DNA from: Azospirillum sp. SYSU D00513
Lineage (GTDB): Bacteria; Pseudomonadota; Alphaproteobacteria; Azospirillales; Azospirillaceae
Direction: 5' to 3'
DNA length: 64,000 bases
NCBI RefSeq assembly: GCF_017356015.1
Contig: NZ_JAFIQV010000007.1
Span: 62,001 to 126,000, forward strand
Positions 37,805-46,847 of this stretch are shown here, in pieces (the stretch's first letter is position 1; each line of letters opens with the position of its first letter). Position numbers and translations under genes: made by a program. Below the pieces are notes generated by a model that was given only the letters and a program-made list of their open reading frames with translations, was not told the origin of the DNA and ran no database searches.

Positions 37805-38860
37805 TTACGGCAGTGTCCGCTCGGACAGGGGCGGCAGGTAGGCGTCCGTGTAGACGTCGGCGGTCTTCACGTCCTTGGGGAAGGCATAGGTCTCCTTCAG
37901 GATGTCGATGGCCTTCTGGAAGCGGGCGGCGTCCACGGTGGCGAGGCCATTGGCCTTGGCCTCCGGGCTCAGCATCAGCTCGTTGAAGGCGAGCTGCATG
38001 CGCGCCAGCTCGATCTTCGGGTCAATCAGGGAATCACGCTTCTTCAAGGCGTCGATGGCGGCCTGCGGCTCCTTCACCGCCTCGATGTGGGCGCGCAGCG
38101 TCGCCCGGACGAAGCCGGCCATCGCCTTCGGATTGGCTTCCGCGAACTTGCGGGTGGTCATGATGGCGTTGGAGTAGAGCGCCACGCCCTGGTCGCGGTA
38201 GCGCAGGGTGACGATGTCGCCCTCGGGGATGCCCGCGGCCTTCAGCGAGAAGATGCCCGTCGTCAGAAAGCCGCTGATCGCCTTCACCTGTCCCTGCGCC
38301 AGCATCGTCTCGCGCAGCTGCGGGGTCACGGTCTGCCAGGACACCTTGGACGCGTCGATGCCCGCGGCCTTGGCGAAAGCCGGGAAGAGCTGGCGGGCGC
38401 TGTCGGTCTCGGGCGCCGCCAGGGTCTGGCCTTCCAGCTCCTTGGGCGAGGAAATGCCCGCCTTCTTCGTGGAAAGGATGGCGAGCGGCGAGGCGTCGTA
38501 CAGCACCGCCACGGCCACGAGGTCGGCGCCCTTCTCGGCCACGAAACGGATCATCGGGTTGATGTCGCCGAAGCCGACGTCGTAGGTGCCGGCGGCCAGC
38601 CGCGGCGGCACGGCGCCGGAGCCCTCGCCCCGGTCAATGGTGACGTCCAGCCCCTCGGCCTTGTAGTAGCCGCGCTCCAGCGCCAGCAGGAAGGGCGCCT
38701 GCGGCCCCTGGAAGGCCCAATCCAGCGTCACCTTGATGGCCGTGTCGGCCCGGGCCGGACCGGCGAAGCCGGCGGCCGCCGCCAGCGCCGCGCCGGCCAG
38801 GAGGGCGGTGCCGAAGCAGCGGCGGGTCAGGGCGGAAATCCGGAACGGGGTGCGGGGCAT
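37805..38860 (-). CDS. ABC transporter substrate-binding protein, NMT1/ThiY-like (NitT/TauT)
   Basis: 351 residues from ATG 38860. A Tat-like or Sec signal (LTRRCFGTALLAGAALAAAAGFAGPARA, cut after ARA) precedes the NMT1-type fold. That fold shows VTLDWAFQGPQAPFLLALERG, DRGEGSGAVPPRLAAG, VGFGDINPMIRFVA and GFVRATLRAHIEA. DWxxxGPxAPF and the GSG loop resemble pyrimidine/thiamine-precursor and ureide-type binding proteins rather than nitrate or taurine ones. The ligand is not provable. It is the first gene of a probable transporter-urease operon and diverges from uraD; the 285-bp intergenic region must hold both promoters. Confidence 0.9.
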   Translation of the reverse strand: MPRTPFRISALTRRCFGTALLAGAALAAAAGFAGPARADTAIKVTLDWAFQGPQAPFLLALERGYYKAEGLDVTIDRGEGSGAVPPRLAAGTYDVGFGDINPMIRFVAEKGADLVAVAVLYDASPLAILSTKKAGISSPKELEGQTLAAPETDSARQLFPAFAKAAGIDASKVSWQTVTPQLRETMLAQGQVKAISGFLTTGIFSLKAAGIPEGDIVTLRYRDQGVALYSNAIMTTRKFAEANPKAMAGFVRATLRAHIEAVKEPQAAIDALKKRDSLIDPKIELARMQLAFNELMLSPEAKANGLATVDAARFQKAIDILKETYAFPKDVKTADVYTDAYLPPLSERTLP

Positions 38861-39086
38861 CGGCGGGCGAACTCCTGTCGTTTGGGACCGGCGGGCACAG
38901 GGGCGCCGCCGGACGGACCCCGGCAAAAGCAAACGGCGTACCAGACCAGCCGTGACGGGGTCTGAGCAGCGGCGGCGCGGTTTGTTCGCCCAATTTTTGA
39001 GCATTTCTGGCGTGACCAGCCTCCAATGCGGGCAGACGCTGCCCGATCCTTGCTGATCCTTTGAAACTGTTCACGGGATGCCCGCG

Positions 39087-39115
39087 TTGACAGCGCCGCC
39101 CGCCCTCCGGATCAT
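39087..39115 (+). promoter_or_regulatory. Candidate sigma-70-type promoter of uraDH
   Basis: TTGACA at 39087-39092, a 17-bp spacer and GATCAT at 39110-39115 place a start site about 25 bases before the uraD ATG. The -35 is perfect, the -10 matches 4 of 6. Confidence 0.4.
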
Positions 39116-39145
39116 TCCAGGGCCGACCACCGCACGGGTTCCCGC

Positions 39146-39664
39146 ATGACCGCCGCCCTGACCCTTGCCGAACTGAACGCCATGGACCGCGACGCCTTCG
39201 TCGGGGCGCTCGGCGGTATTTTCGAACATTCCCCCTGGGTGGCGGAGGCGGCTTGGCCCGACCGGCCCTTCGCGAGCATCGGCGACCTGCACGCACGCAT
39301 GCTGACGGCCCTGTCGGACGCTGGCACGGACGCCCAGCTGGCCCTGCTGCGCGCGCACCCGGAACTGGCCGGGGCCGCCATGCGGCGGAAGCTGCTGACC
39401 ACGCACTCCACGGACGAACAGTCCGGGGCGGGCCTGACGGCGCTCGCCGAGGCGGAGGCCCGGCGTTTCGACGAACTGAACGGCGAGTATAGGGAGCGTT
39501 TCGGCTTCCCCTTCATCGTGGCGGTGAAGGAGCACACGAAGGACAGCATCCTCACCGCCTTCGAACGCCGCCTCCGCAGCACGGCGGAGGTGGAGATGCG
39601 CACCGCGCTCGGCGAGGTCGCCAAGATCACCCGCTTCCGGCTCGACGCACTGATCGCCTCCTGA
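39146..39664 (+). CDS. uraD: 2-oxo-4-hydroxy-4-carboxy-5-ureidoimidazoline (OHCU) decarboxylase
   Basis: 172 residues. Motifs of the OHCU decarboxylase family are visible: [30 protein letters not shown] (catalytic His), [33 protein letters not shown] and ILTAFERRL. It converts OHCU to S-allantoin, the third step from uric acid. uraH, encoding the preceding step, follows 28 bp downstream. Urate oxidase and allantoinase are not in the window. Confidence 0.95.
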   Translation: MTAALTLAELNAMDRDAFVGALGGIFEHSPWVAEAAWPDRPFASIGDLHARMLTALSDAGTDAQLALLRAHPELAGAAMRRKLLTTHSTDEQSGAGLTALAEAEARRFDELNGEYRERFGFPFIVAVKEHTKDSILTAFERRLRSTAEVEMRTALGEVAKITRFRLDALIAS

Positions 39665-39692
39665 ACCCTTCCCGCCATCCGGAGACCCCGCC

Positions 39693-40049
39693 ATGGGCCG
39701 CCTGACCACCCACGTCCTCGACACCGCCAACGGCCGCCCCGCCGCCGGCCTGACCATCGAGCTTTACGCGCTGGAGCCCGGCGGCGCGCGGCGCCACCTG
39801 AAGTCCATCGCCACCAACGCCGACGGCCGCGCCGATGCCCCCCTGCTGGAGGGCGAGGCCTTCAAAACGGGGACCTATGAATTGGTCTTCCAGGCCGGCG
39901 ACTATTTCCGCGCGCTCGGCACGGCCCTGCCCGACCCGGCCTTCATCGACGTGGTCCCCTTGCGCTTCGGCATCGCCGACGCCAGCGCCCACTACCACGT
40001 CCCGCTGCTGGTTAGCCCTTACAGCTATTCGACCTACCGGGGGAGCTGA
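39693..40049 (+). CDS. uraH: 5-hydroxyisourate hydrolase (transthyretin-like)
   Basis: 118 residues. [16 protein letters not shown] at the start, then the central beta-sandwich and the diagnostic C-terminal [14 protein letters not shown] (YRGS) define the family; HxLD and the terminal Tyr-Arg-Gly-Ser supply the active site. It hydrolyses 5-hydroxyisourate to OHCU, the UraD substrate. RBS GGAGA. It forms a two-gene unit with uraD. Confidence 0.96.
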   Translation: MGRLTTHVLDTANGRPAAGLTIELYALEPGGARRHLKSIATNADGRADAPLLEGEAFKTGTYELVFQAGDYFRALGTALPDPAFIDVVPLRFGIADASAHYHVPLLVSPYSYSTYRGS

Positions 40050-40158
40050 AGGGAAAGCTCTCAAATGTCGCAAAGCACCGGTTGTTAGGCAAACAGTCGT
40101 CCAGCCTTCACACTATGCTTTTCAGTGCAGTATCCCAATCAGCAGATAACAACTCAAC

Positions 40159-40245
40159 CGTCACCCCCGCGAAAGCGGGGGTCCAGGACTTCTCCATGGG
40201 GGCCATTCCGCAGACTTCTGGATCCCCGCTTCCGCGGAGATGACG
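40159..40245. repeat. REP pair (REPIN-like element), copy 2
   Basis: Same architecture as 29169-29254: CCCCCGCGAAAGCGGGGG at the core of the first unit (40159-40186) and a facing unit (40218-40245) with CCCCGCTTCCGCGG, both bordered by GTCA and TCCAG. It lies between uraH and the converging response regulator gene; the spacer differs from copy 1. Confidence 0.85.
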
Positions 40246-40305
40246 GCTTTGTTGTCAGCCCGGAACTAAGGTGCAAGCGCAGCTTTACGGGCTCCTTACT
40301 AGCCC

Positions 40306-41013
40306 TCAAAAACACCCGCTGCGCGCGGCCACGACGGCAACCTGGGTGCGGTTGCGCACGCCGAGTTTCTGCATGATGGCGCGCACATGCACCTTCACGG
40401 TGCCTTCCAGCACGCCGAGTTCGCGCGCGATTTCCTTGTTGGAGTTGCCGGCGAGGAGGAGCTGGAAGACGTCGCGCTGGCGGTCGGTGAGCTGCCCCAG
40501 GATGCTGCCGGTCGGCTGCTCGGCGTCCGCGGCGAGGCCGCCCGTCAGGACGGTGCGCGGCAGGGGCAGGAAGGTCTCGCCCGTCATGGCGAGCGAGATC
40601 GCGTGTTCCAGCACCTCGGTCGAGCTGGTCTTCAGGATGTAGCCGCGCGCGCCCTGCTGGAGGCTGTCCACGATGTCCGCGACCTCGTCGGAACCGGAAA
40701 TGACCAGCAGAGGCACGTCCCCGATCGCCTCCACCATCCGGCGCAGGCCGTCGTCGCCGTCGCGGCTGCCGAGGTTGAAGTCGAACAGGACCATGGTGAG
40801 GTCCACCGTCCGCTCGGCCAGGGTGAGGGCGTCCTCCAGCGAGCCCGCCTCCAGCACCTCGGCGCCGGGATGGATCTCCGCGACCGACAGGGCGAAGCCA
40901 TGCCGGATGAGCGGATGGTCGTCCACCACCAGGAAGGTCTGCGCCTTGCTCCGGACGGACGCCTTGCGGTCCGGAACCTGTTGCCTGCCGCGCGCGTGCA
41001 GCCGCACTTCCAT
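40306..41013 (-). CDS. LuxR/NarL-family response regulator
   Basis: 235 residues. The receiver spans about 24-145: FLVVDDHPLIRHG, phospho-acceptor Asp in MVLFDFNLGSRDGDDG, LLVISGS and GARGYILKTSS (conserved Lys). The LuxR HTH spans about 168-230: LGQLTDRQRDVFQLLLAGNS, NKEIARELGVLEGTVKVHV. It is an orphan with no adjacent kinase; the two hybrid kinases in this window are far away. It diverges from a second LuxR-type gene at 41338. Confidence 0.93.
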   Translation of the reverse strand: MEVRLHARGRQQVPDRKASVRSKAQTFLVVDDHPLIRHGFALSVAEIHPGAEVLEAGSLEDALTLAERTVDLTMVLFDFNLGSRDGDDGLRRMVEAIGDVPLLVISGSDEVADIVDSLQQGARGYILKTSSTEVLEHAISLAMTGETFLPLPRTVLTGGLAADAEQPTGSILGQLTDRQRDVFQLLLAGNSNKEIARELGVLEGTVKVHVRAIMQKLGVRNRTQVAVVAARSGCF

Positions 41014-41337
41014 CGTATTGCCACCTCGTCATGCCGCCGAACGCCGGTTCGGCCGGTGATCCGGCCCCGGTGGGGACCGGGGGCCGATGCCTCATCAACA
41101 ATCCAAGCGCCCCCGCAAGTCAAACATTGCCGGTCTCCGGCGAGAACAAACTTGAGGCAAATCTTTTCCGACGCGCGGCTTGCACCGCCCGAGGCCCACC
41201 CGTATAAATCATCGATCTTTCGAGCGTAAACACTGTTTTGCATCCAATCTATTCAGTGTTTTCATAAAATTGCCTGAATTGCCTCGCTCACTGACATCCG
41301 ATGGCCCGTTGCGCCGACCTGTTCGCGGAGAAGTTCC
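41014..41337. promoter_or_regulatory. Divergent intergenic region with inverted repeat
   Basis: 324 bases without a gene between two LuxR-type genes. The right half is markedly AT-richer. It holds AAACACTG (41228-41235) and CAGTGTTT (41254-41261), 8-bp perfect arms 18 bp apart, followed by CATAAAAT. This could be a regulator binding site or a leader hairpin of the rightward gene. No promoter is certain. Confidence 0.45.
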
Positions 41338-42000
41338 ATGTCGACTTGGACTGTAATGCTGATCGATCACGACCGGCTGTTCTCGGCCGCGCTCGGCACG
41401 CTCATCGGTAGCGGACCATTTCGTGTGAACCACCACGCCGCGAGCCTGGATGAGGCGCTGGCGGCGATCGACGGCGGGACCGACCCGGACCTGATCGTCC
41501 TGGCGCTCCAGGAGGGATCGGCGGAGGAGATGGCGGCGGTCCGCCGCCTGCGCGCGGGCACCGGAGCCCGCATCGCCGTGCTCGCCGACGTCACCGCCGA
41601 CCAGAGCCTATCCCTGTCGCTTAAGGCGGGCGCCGACGCCTATCTGAACAAGGGCATGTCGAGCGAATCCCTGCTGCGTTCGCTCCAGCTGGTCATGCTG
41701 GGCGAGGTGGTCTATCCGACCCATGTGGCGAGCCTGCTGATCGCGTCGGCGAACGAGCGCCCCGCCCCGCCCCGCCCGGCTCCCGCCGCCGGAAACGAGC
41801 TGTCCAAGCGCGAGATCCAGATTCTGCGCTGTCTGCTTGCCGGCCAGTCCAACAAGACCATCGCGCGCAACCTGCACATCACCGAATCGACGGTGAAGAT
41901 GCATTTCAAGAACGTGATGCGGAAGATCCACGCCCAGAACCGCACCCAGGCGGCCGTCTGGGCGATCCAGAACGGCCTGTCGCCGCTGATCAACGCCTGA
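41338..42000 (+). CDS. LuxR/NarL-type regulator with degenerate receiver (A56 at the phosphorylation site)
   Basis: 220 residues. The receiver-like domain (1-115) keeps VMLIDHDRLF (acidic pocket) and AYLNKGMSS (Lys105). At the phospho-acceptor position it reads LIVLALQEG, with Ala56 in place of Asp; the conserved Thr/Ser is also replaced (VLADV). The LuxR HTH near 150-215 is intact (LSKREIQILRCLLAGQSNKTIARNL, ITESTVKMHFKNVMRKI read in parts). It is probably a phosphorylation-independent (atypical) regulator. It diverges from a canonical relative. Confidence 0.92.
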   Translation: MSTWTVMLIDHDRLFSAALGTLIGSGPFRVNHHAASLDEALAAIDGGTDPDLIVLALQEGSAEEMAAVRRLRAGTGARIAVLADVTADQSLSLSLKAGADAYLNKGMSSESLLRSLQLVMLGEVVYPTHVASLLIASANERPAPPRPAPAAGNELSKREIQILRCLLAGQSNKTIARNLHITESTVKMHFKNVMRKIHAQNRTQAAVWAIQNGLSPLINA

Positions 42001-42002
42001 CC

Positions 42003-42037
42003 AAAAAGAAGGCGCGGAGGGAAGCCCCTCCGCGCCT
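42003..42037 (-). terminator. Intrinsic terminator of the PfpI-family gene
   Basis: An 11-bp perfect stem (42011-42021 with 42026-42036, loop AAGC) is followed on the minus strand by TTCTTTTT. It lies between converging genes and serves the minus-strand gene ending at 42074. Confidence 0.8.
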
Positions 42038-42073
42038 CGGCTAACCCGGGGGCAATCCCCCTGCCCGGCTGCC

Positions 42074-42658
42074 TCACTCGGCGGCGCGGCGATGGCCGGA
42101 ATGCTGCCCCTCGGCGAATTCCTCGATCATCTTCGGGCAGAAGGCCGGCAGGTCCTTCGGGTTTCGCGAGGTGACGAGGCCCTGGTCGGTGACCACCTGC
42201 TCGTCCACCCAGTTCGCCCCGGCGTTGGTCAGGTCGGCCTTCAGCGACGGCCAGGAGGTGATGCGCTTGCCGCGCACGCCATCCGCGTCGATCAGCGTCC
42301 AGGGGCCGTGGCAGATGGCGGCGATCGGCTTGCCGCTGGTGACGAAATGCCGGATGAAGTCGATGGCCTTCGGCTCCAGCCGGAGCTGGTCCGGGTTCAC
42401 GACACCGCCCGGCAGCAGCAGCGCGTCGTAGCGGGCGGGGTCGGCCCCGTCCAGCGTCGCGTCCACCGGCACCATGTCGCCCTTGTCGAAATGCTGCCAG
42501 CCCTGGATCTGGCCGGGCTTCGGGGCCACGACATGCACGGTGGCACCGGCCTCCTTCAGCGCCTTCACCGGTTCGGTCAGCTCGACCTGCTCGAAACCGT
42601 CCGTCGCGACGACGGCGACGGTCTTTCCGTTCAGTTTGCCGTTGGTTGTCTGGGCCAT
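42074..42658 (-). CDS. PfpI/DJ-1-family type 1 glutamine amidotransferase-like protein
   Basis: 194 residues. VAVVATDGFEQVELTEPVKAL, LLLPGGVVNPDQL and the nucleophile elbow AAICHGPWTLI (Cys-His) define the PfpI/YhbO group. Relatives act in stress protection, protein or nucleic-acid deglycation or proteolysis; the exact activity is unsettled. Start ATG with an excellent GGAGGAGGTG. A single-gene unit with its own terminator. Confidence 0.92.
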   Translation of the reverse strand: MAQTTNGKLNGKTVAVVATDGFEQVELTEPVKALKEAGATVHVVAPKPGQIQGWQHFDKGDMVPVDATLDGADPARYDALLLPGGVVNPDQLRLEPKAIDFIRHFVTSGKPIAAICHGPWTLIDADGVRGKRITSWPSLKADLTNAGANWVDEQVVTDQGLVTSRNPKDLPAFCPKMIEEFAEGQHSGHRRAAE

Positions 42659-42736
42659 CACGGCACCTCCTCCGTTGTGGGCATTCCCGCCCGCCAACCG
42701 GATCCGCGCACCGTGGTTCCTTTTCCCGCCCCGATA

Positions 42737-43474
42737 TCAGCCGTGCATGCGGGACAGGGCGTCGGCCAGCCGGATCGGTTCGGGCAGCCGCCATTTCGGG
42801 GTGAAGCGCATGACCAGCTCCACGCTGGTGGCGAGGCTGACGCGGTGGCCGGGGGAGACGAACAGGGGATTGTTGCCGGTGCGGCTGCGCAGGGCGACGC
42901 CGATCATTTCGCGCCGGTGCCACAGGGGCGCGCTGGCGCCTTTCTCGTTCCCGAGATCCTCGAAGCGGCCGACCAGCCGCGACTTGGCGACGCCAATGGC
43001 CGGCAGGCCGGTCACCACCCCCACATGGCAGGCCAGCCCGAAGCGGCGGGGATGCGCCGTCCCCTGCCCGTCGATGATCAGCAGGTCCGGCGGCTCCGGC
43101 AGAAGCCCGATGGCCTCCACCATCGCCGGCGCCTCGCGGAAGGACAGGAAGCCCGGCACATAGGGGAAGACGGTCGGGCGGGACAGCAGGACGCTGCGCG
43201 TCAGTTCCAGCGTCTCCGCATCAATCTCCGCGACGGCGGCCCAGGTGACGCCCCCGCTCTCGCTGTAATGACCCTCGCTATGAAGGTCCTCGCTGTAATG
43301 CGCGTCCACCGCCGCGATGCGGCGCAGGGGGCCGAACTCGTCGCGTGTGACGACGAGCCCGCGCAGCCGCTCCTGCACGGAGCGCGCCTCGGCCTCGGTG
43401 GTCGGCCAGGGGTCCGGCCCCTCGCCGGAAATGGCATCCGGAATGGCGTCCATGCCCGGGAGAACAGCCGTCAC
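42737..43474 (-). CDS. nfi: Endonuclease V (deoxyinosine-specific)
   Basis: 245 residues. The catalytic Asp in AAVDAHY (D57), the FPYVPGFLSFREAPAM motif (Tyr wedge and Glu), LLIIDGQGTAHPRRFG (Asp) and IGVAKSRLVG are all present. It cleaves DNA 3' to deoxyinosine. An unusual 15-residue acidic insert of three HYSE-like repeats lies just after D57 (43260-43304). The N-terminal ~25 residues are extra and weakly conserved-looking; a later start is possible. Confidence 0.94.
   Translation of the reverse strand: MTAVLPGMDAIPDAISGEGPDPWPTTEAEARSVQERLRGLVVTRDEFGPLRRIAAVDAHYSEDLHSEGHYSESGGVTWAAVAEIDAETLELTRSVLLSRPTVFPYVPGFLSFREAPAMVEAIGLLPEPPDLLIIDGQGTAHPRRFGLACHVGVVTGLPAIGVAKSRLVGRFEDLGNEKGASAPLWHRREMIGVALRSRTGNNPLFVSPGHRVSLATSVELVMRFTPKWRLPEPIRLADALSRMHG
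43260..43304. repeat. Three 15-bp tandem units inside nfi
   Basis: TCGCTGTAATGACCC, TCGCTATGAAGGTCC and TCGCTGTAATGCGCG follow each other exactly in frame, encoding H-Y-S-E / L-H-S-E / H-Y-S-E on the minus strand. Confidence 0.8.
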
Positions 43475-43521
43475 TGCCGGACGGACGTCCGGGAAGCGGC
43501 CCTACCGCTTCCGGAGGGGCG

Positions 43522-43977
43522 CTACTCCTCCAGCGGGTGGCAGGGCCGGCAGGTGGTCGGCCAGGGCTCGCCCATGTCCTCCACGAAGCATTGCCAGTTC
43601 GCCCCGTCCAGCCGGATGCAGCCGCCGCCCGCGAAATGCAGCGCGACGCCGCCCTCCACCGCCTCCAGCGACAGCAGTTCCAGGATCTGGGTGCGGTCCT
43701 TCAGGTTGATGCCGCGCAGCTTCGCCGCCTGGACATTCTCGACCCGCAGCCCGGTGTGGGTGCGCTCGAATGCCAGTATGTCGTCGTCGTCCGCCGTCGG
43801 GCCAGGGGGCGGCTGGTCGGCGGTTTCCCACTTGAAGCGGTTGGCGACCAGCACGAACCGCTTCTCGTCGGGCAGATAGCACATGTCCCCGATGGGCACG
43901 ATGGCGTCCTGAAGGCAGGCGGACACCACCTTCAGGTCGTCGTCGTCCTGGGCGCGCAGGCGAAGCGGCTTGGTCAT
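43522..43977 (-). CDS. DUF2948 family protein
   Basis: 151 residues. RLRAQDDDDLKVVSACLQDA, the IGDMCYLPDEKRFVLVANRFKWE block, GLRVENVQAAKLRGI and CIRLDGANWQCFVEDMGEPWPT are characteristic of DUF2948, an alphaproteobacterial family usually next to murA. The role is unknown. It lies 30 bp downstream of murA and is probably cotranscribed. Confidence 0.88.
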   Translation of the reverse strand: MTKPLRLRAQDDDDLKVVSACLQDAIVPIGDMCYLPDEKRFVLVANRFKWETADQPPPGPTADDDDILAFERTHTGLRVENVQAAKLRGINLKDRTQILELLSLEAVEGGVALHFAGGGCIRLDGANWQCFVEDMGEPWPTTCRPCHPLEE

Positions 43978-44007
43978 GATCCTCCTCGGCGTGTCAGGGC
44001 CGGGGGG

Positions 44008-45300
<1,293 letters not shown>

Positions 45301-45353
45301 GAAACCTGTCTTGCCCGATCTGGTGCTGTAGGAGTGCTGAAAAGTAGAAGGCC

Positions 45354-45369
45354 GGGGCCAGGAGGCCCC
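45354..45369 (-). terminator. GC hairpin between dcd and murA (possible terminator or attenuator)
   Basis: GGGGCC-AGGA-GGCCCC forms a 6-bp perfect stem 7 bp after the dcd stop. On the minus strand it is followed by GGCCTTCTACTTTTC, a poor U-tract, so termination may be partial. Confidence 0.4.
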
Positions 45370-45375
45370 GCCGCC

Positions 45376-45930
45376 TCACAGGCGCGGCAGGGTCACGCCC
45401 TTCTGGCCCATGTACTTGCCGGACTTGTCGGCGTAGGAGGTCTCGCAGACGCTGTCCCCCTTGAGGAACAGGAACTGGCAGAGCCCCTCGTTGGCGTAGA
45501 CCTTCGCCGGCAGCGGCGTGGTGTTGGAGATTTCCAGCGTGACGTGGCCCTCCCACTCCGGCTCGAGCGGGGTGACGTTCACGATCAGGCCGCAACGCGC
45601 GTAGGTGCTCTTGCCCAGGCAGATCACCAGCACGTCACGGGGAATGCGGAAATACTCGACCGTCCGGGCCAGCGCGAAGCTGTTCGGCGGGATGATGCAG
45701 ACGTCGACCTGCCGGTCCACGAAGCTCGTCTCGTCGAAGCTCTTGGGATCGACGATGGCGTTGTCGACGTTCGTGAAGATCTTGAACTCGTCCGCCACGC
45801 GCGCGTCGTAGCCGTAGGAGGACAGCCCGTAGGAAATCACCCCCTCCCGCTTCTGCTTCTCGACGAAAGGCTCGATCATGCCTTTGGTCTCGGCCATCTC
45901 GCGGATCCAGGTGTCCGGCATGATGCCCAT
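45376..45930 (-). CDS. dcd: dCTP deaminase
   Basis: 184 residues from ATG 45930 ([12 protein letters not shown]), the usual length. Motifs: [43 protein letters not shown] (nucleotide-binding loop), [20 protein letters not shown] (catalytic Glu) and [10 protein letters not shown]. It deaminates dCTP to dUTP for dTMP synthesis. GAGGAG lies 10 bases upstream; an in-frame TTG at 45948 is less likely. Confidence 0.96.
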   Translation of the reverse strand: MGIMPDTWIREMAETKGMIEPFVEKQKREGVISYGLSSYGYDARVADEFKIFTNVDNAIVDPKSFDETSFVDRQVDVCIIPPNSFALARTVEYFRIPRDVLVICLGKSTYARCGLIVNVTPLEPEWEGHVTLEISNTTPLPAKVYANEGLCQFLFLKGDSVCETSYADKSGKYMGQKGVTLPRL

Positions 45931-46065
45931 CGCGGGGGTGCTCCTCAAGGATAGGGGTTATTCGAAAGGCGTTGTAGCCGACCATACTGGCCGGCTCAAG
46001 GGATGGAAATGAGCCTTTTTCAGGGACTCCGAAGGGAGTCCGGAGGGCGGGGAGCGGGCGGCGCC

Positions 46066-46245
46066 TCAGCCCCCCTCCCCGTCCTTGGCCTGCTCGCGCT
46101 GACGCGCCTGTTCCTTGCGCTTGCGCAGGTTGGCGCGCAACGCAGCGGCAAGCCGGTCCTGCCGTTCCCGGCGCTCGCCGGAGCGGCCCCCGGCACGGTC
46201 CTCGGGCGGCCTCGGCCCAACGGGTGTCTTGTCGTCTTCGGTCAT
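46066..46245 (-). CDS. Small basic hypothetical protein
   Basis: 59 residues, highly charged: an acidic/Pro N-terminus (MTEDDKTPVGPRPPEDR), then a long basic helix RRERQDRLAAALRANLRKRK and EQARQREQAKDGEGG. The LAAALRANLRKRKxQAR pattern is common in very small alphaproteobacterial proteins near murA, as I recall it; this cannot be checked here. It may bind nucleic acid or be a coiled coil. ATG 46245 chosen; ATG 46260 is also in frame. Confidence 0.65.
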   Translation of the reverse strand: MTEDDKTPVGPRPPEDRAGGRSGERRERQDRLAAALRANLRKRKEQARQREQAKDGEGG

Positions 46246-46285
46246 CGCGTATCCGGTCATCGGGCCGCCGCGTGAACCGGACGTC

Positions 46286-46624
46286 TCAGTGGTCGGAGCC
46301 GTGCAGGATCTTGTCCTTCAGCCCGGTGTCGTAGGCCATGCCGGCCGCCGTGACCTCGACGCTGTTCGTCTGGCTGCGCAGCATGCCCTTGCGCTCCAGC
46401 GCGACCCAGACCGCCTGGTTGTGCAGGCCGGTGGCGTCGGCGGCACTGACGACGTAGCGGCCGAGGTGGAAGTGGTTGCCGTGGGCGTGCGGCAGGCTGG
46501 TGACCATAAAGGCGCCCTCCTCGCCCTCGGCCGGCTTGTTCTCGATCCGGGCGATCTCCTGGATGAGGGTCAGCGTCTTCAGCTGGAGCGGGTTCAGGTT
46601 GAGCGGGTTCTTCTTCAGCGCCAT
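46286..46624 (-). CDS. Hypothetical protein
   Basis: 112 residues. MALKKNPLNLNPLQLKTLTLIQ at the start is followed by a His-rich middle (SLPHAHGNHFHLGRYVV) and a helical end (LHNQAVWVALERKGMLRS), reminiscent of a small winged-helix-like fold. No recognised motif. It is the first of the minus-strand group that continues to the small protein at 46066. The ribosome binding site is weak; an ATG four codons upstream is possible. Confidence 0.7.
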   Translation of the reverse strand: MALKKNPLNLNPLQLKTLTLIQEIARIENKPAEGEEGAFMVTSLPHAHGNHFHLGRYVVSAADATGLHNQAVWVALERKGMLRSQTNSVEVTAAGMAYDTGLKDKILHGSDH

Positions 46625-46847
46625 GATCGTCCACATATTAAGGCGGAAATTCGGTCGCGGCAGTAGATCGGTACGCCCGAGCGCCTGTCAAGGATGCAGC
46701 GCCGGAAAGGGCTATGGCGGTACACCTGTCTTTCTGGCGGGACGCCCGTCTTTTGTGTTCTGGCATCCCGCGCCCTGGTCGGGCATAAGACTTCGGTAAG
46801 GACTCGGCCCCAGCCCGTTCCTTTCCGGCCCGGCACGTGGTTTCAGG

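Noticed and set aside
38861..39145. A guanidine-I (ykkC) riboswitch upstream of the ABC binding protein
   Set aside because: The conserved core sequences could not be found on either strand; only GC-rich sequence and a GCTGGTC-like coincidence are present.
46003..46275. A plus-strand frame overlapping the small basic protein gene
   Set aside because: Its translation is Pro/Gly/Arg low complexity and lacks a ribosome binding site; the minus-strand frame has the better protein character.
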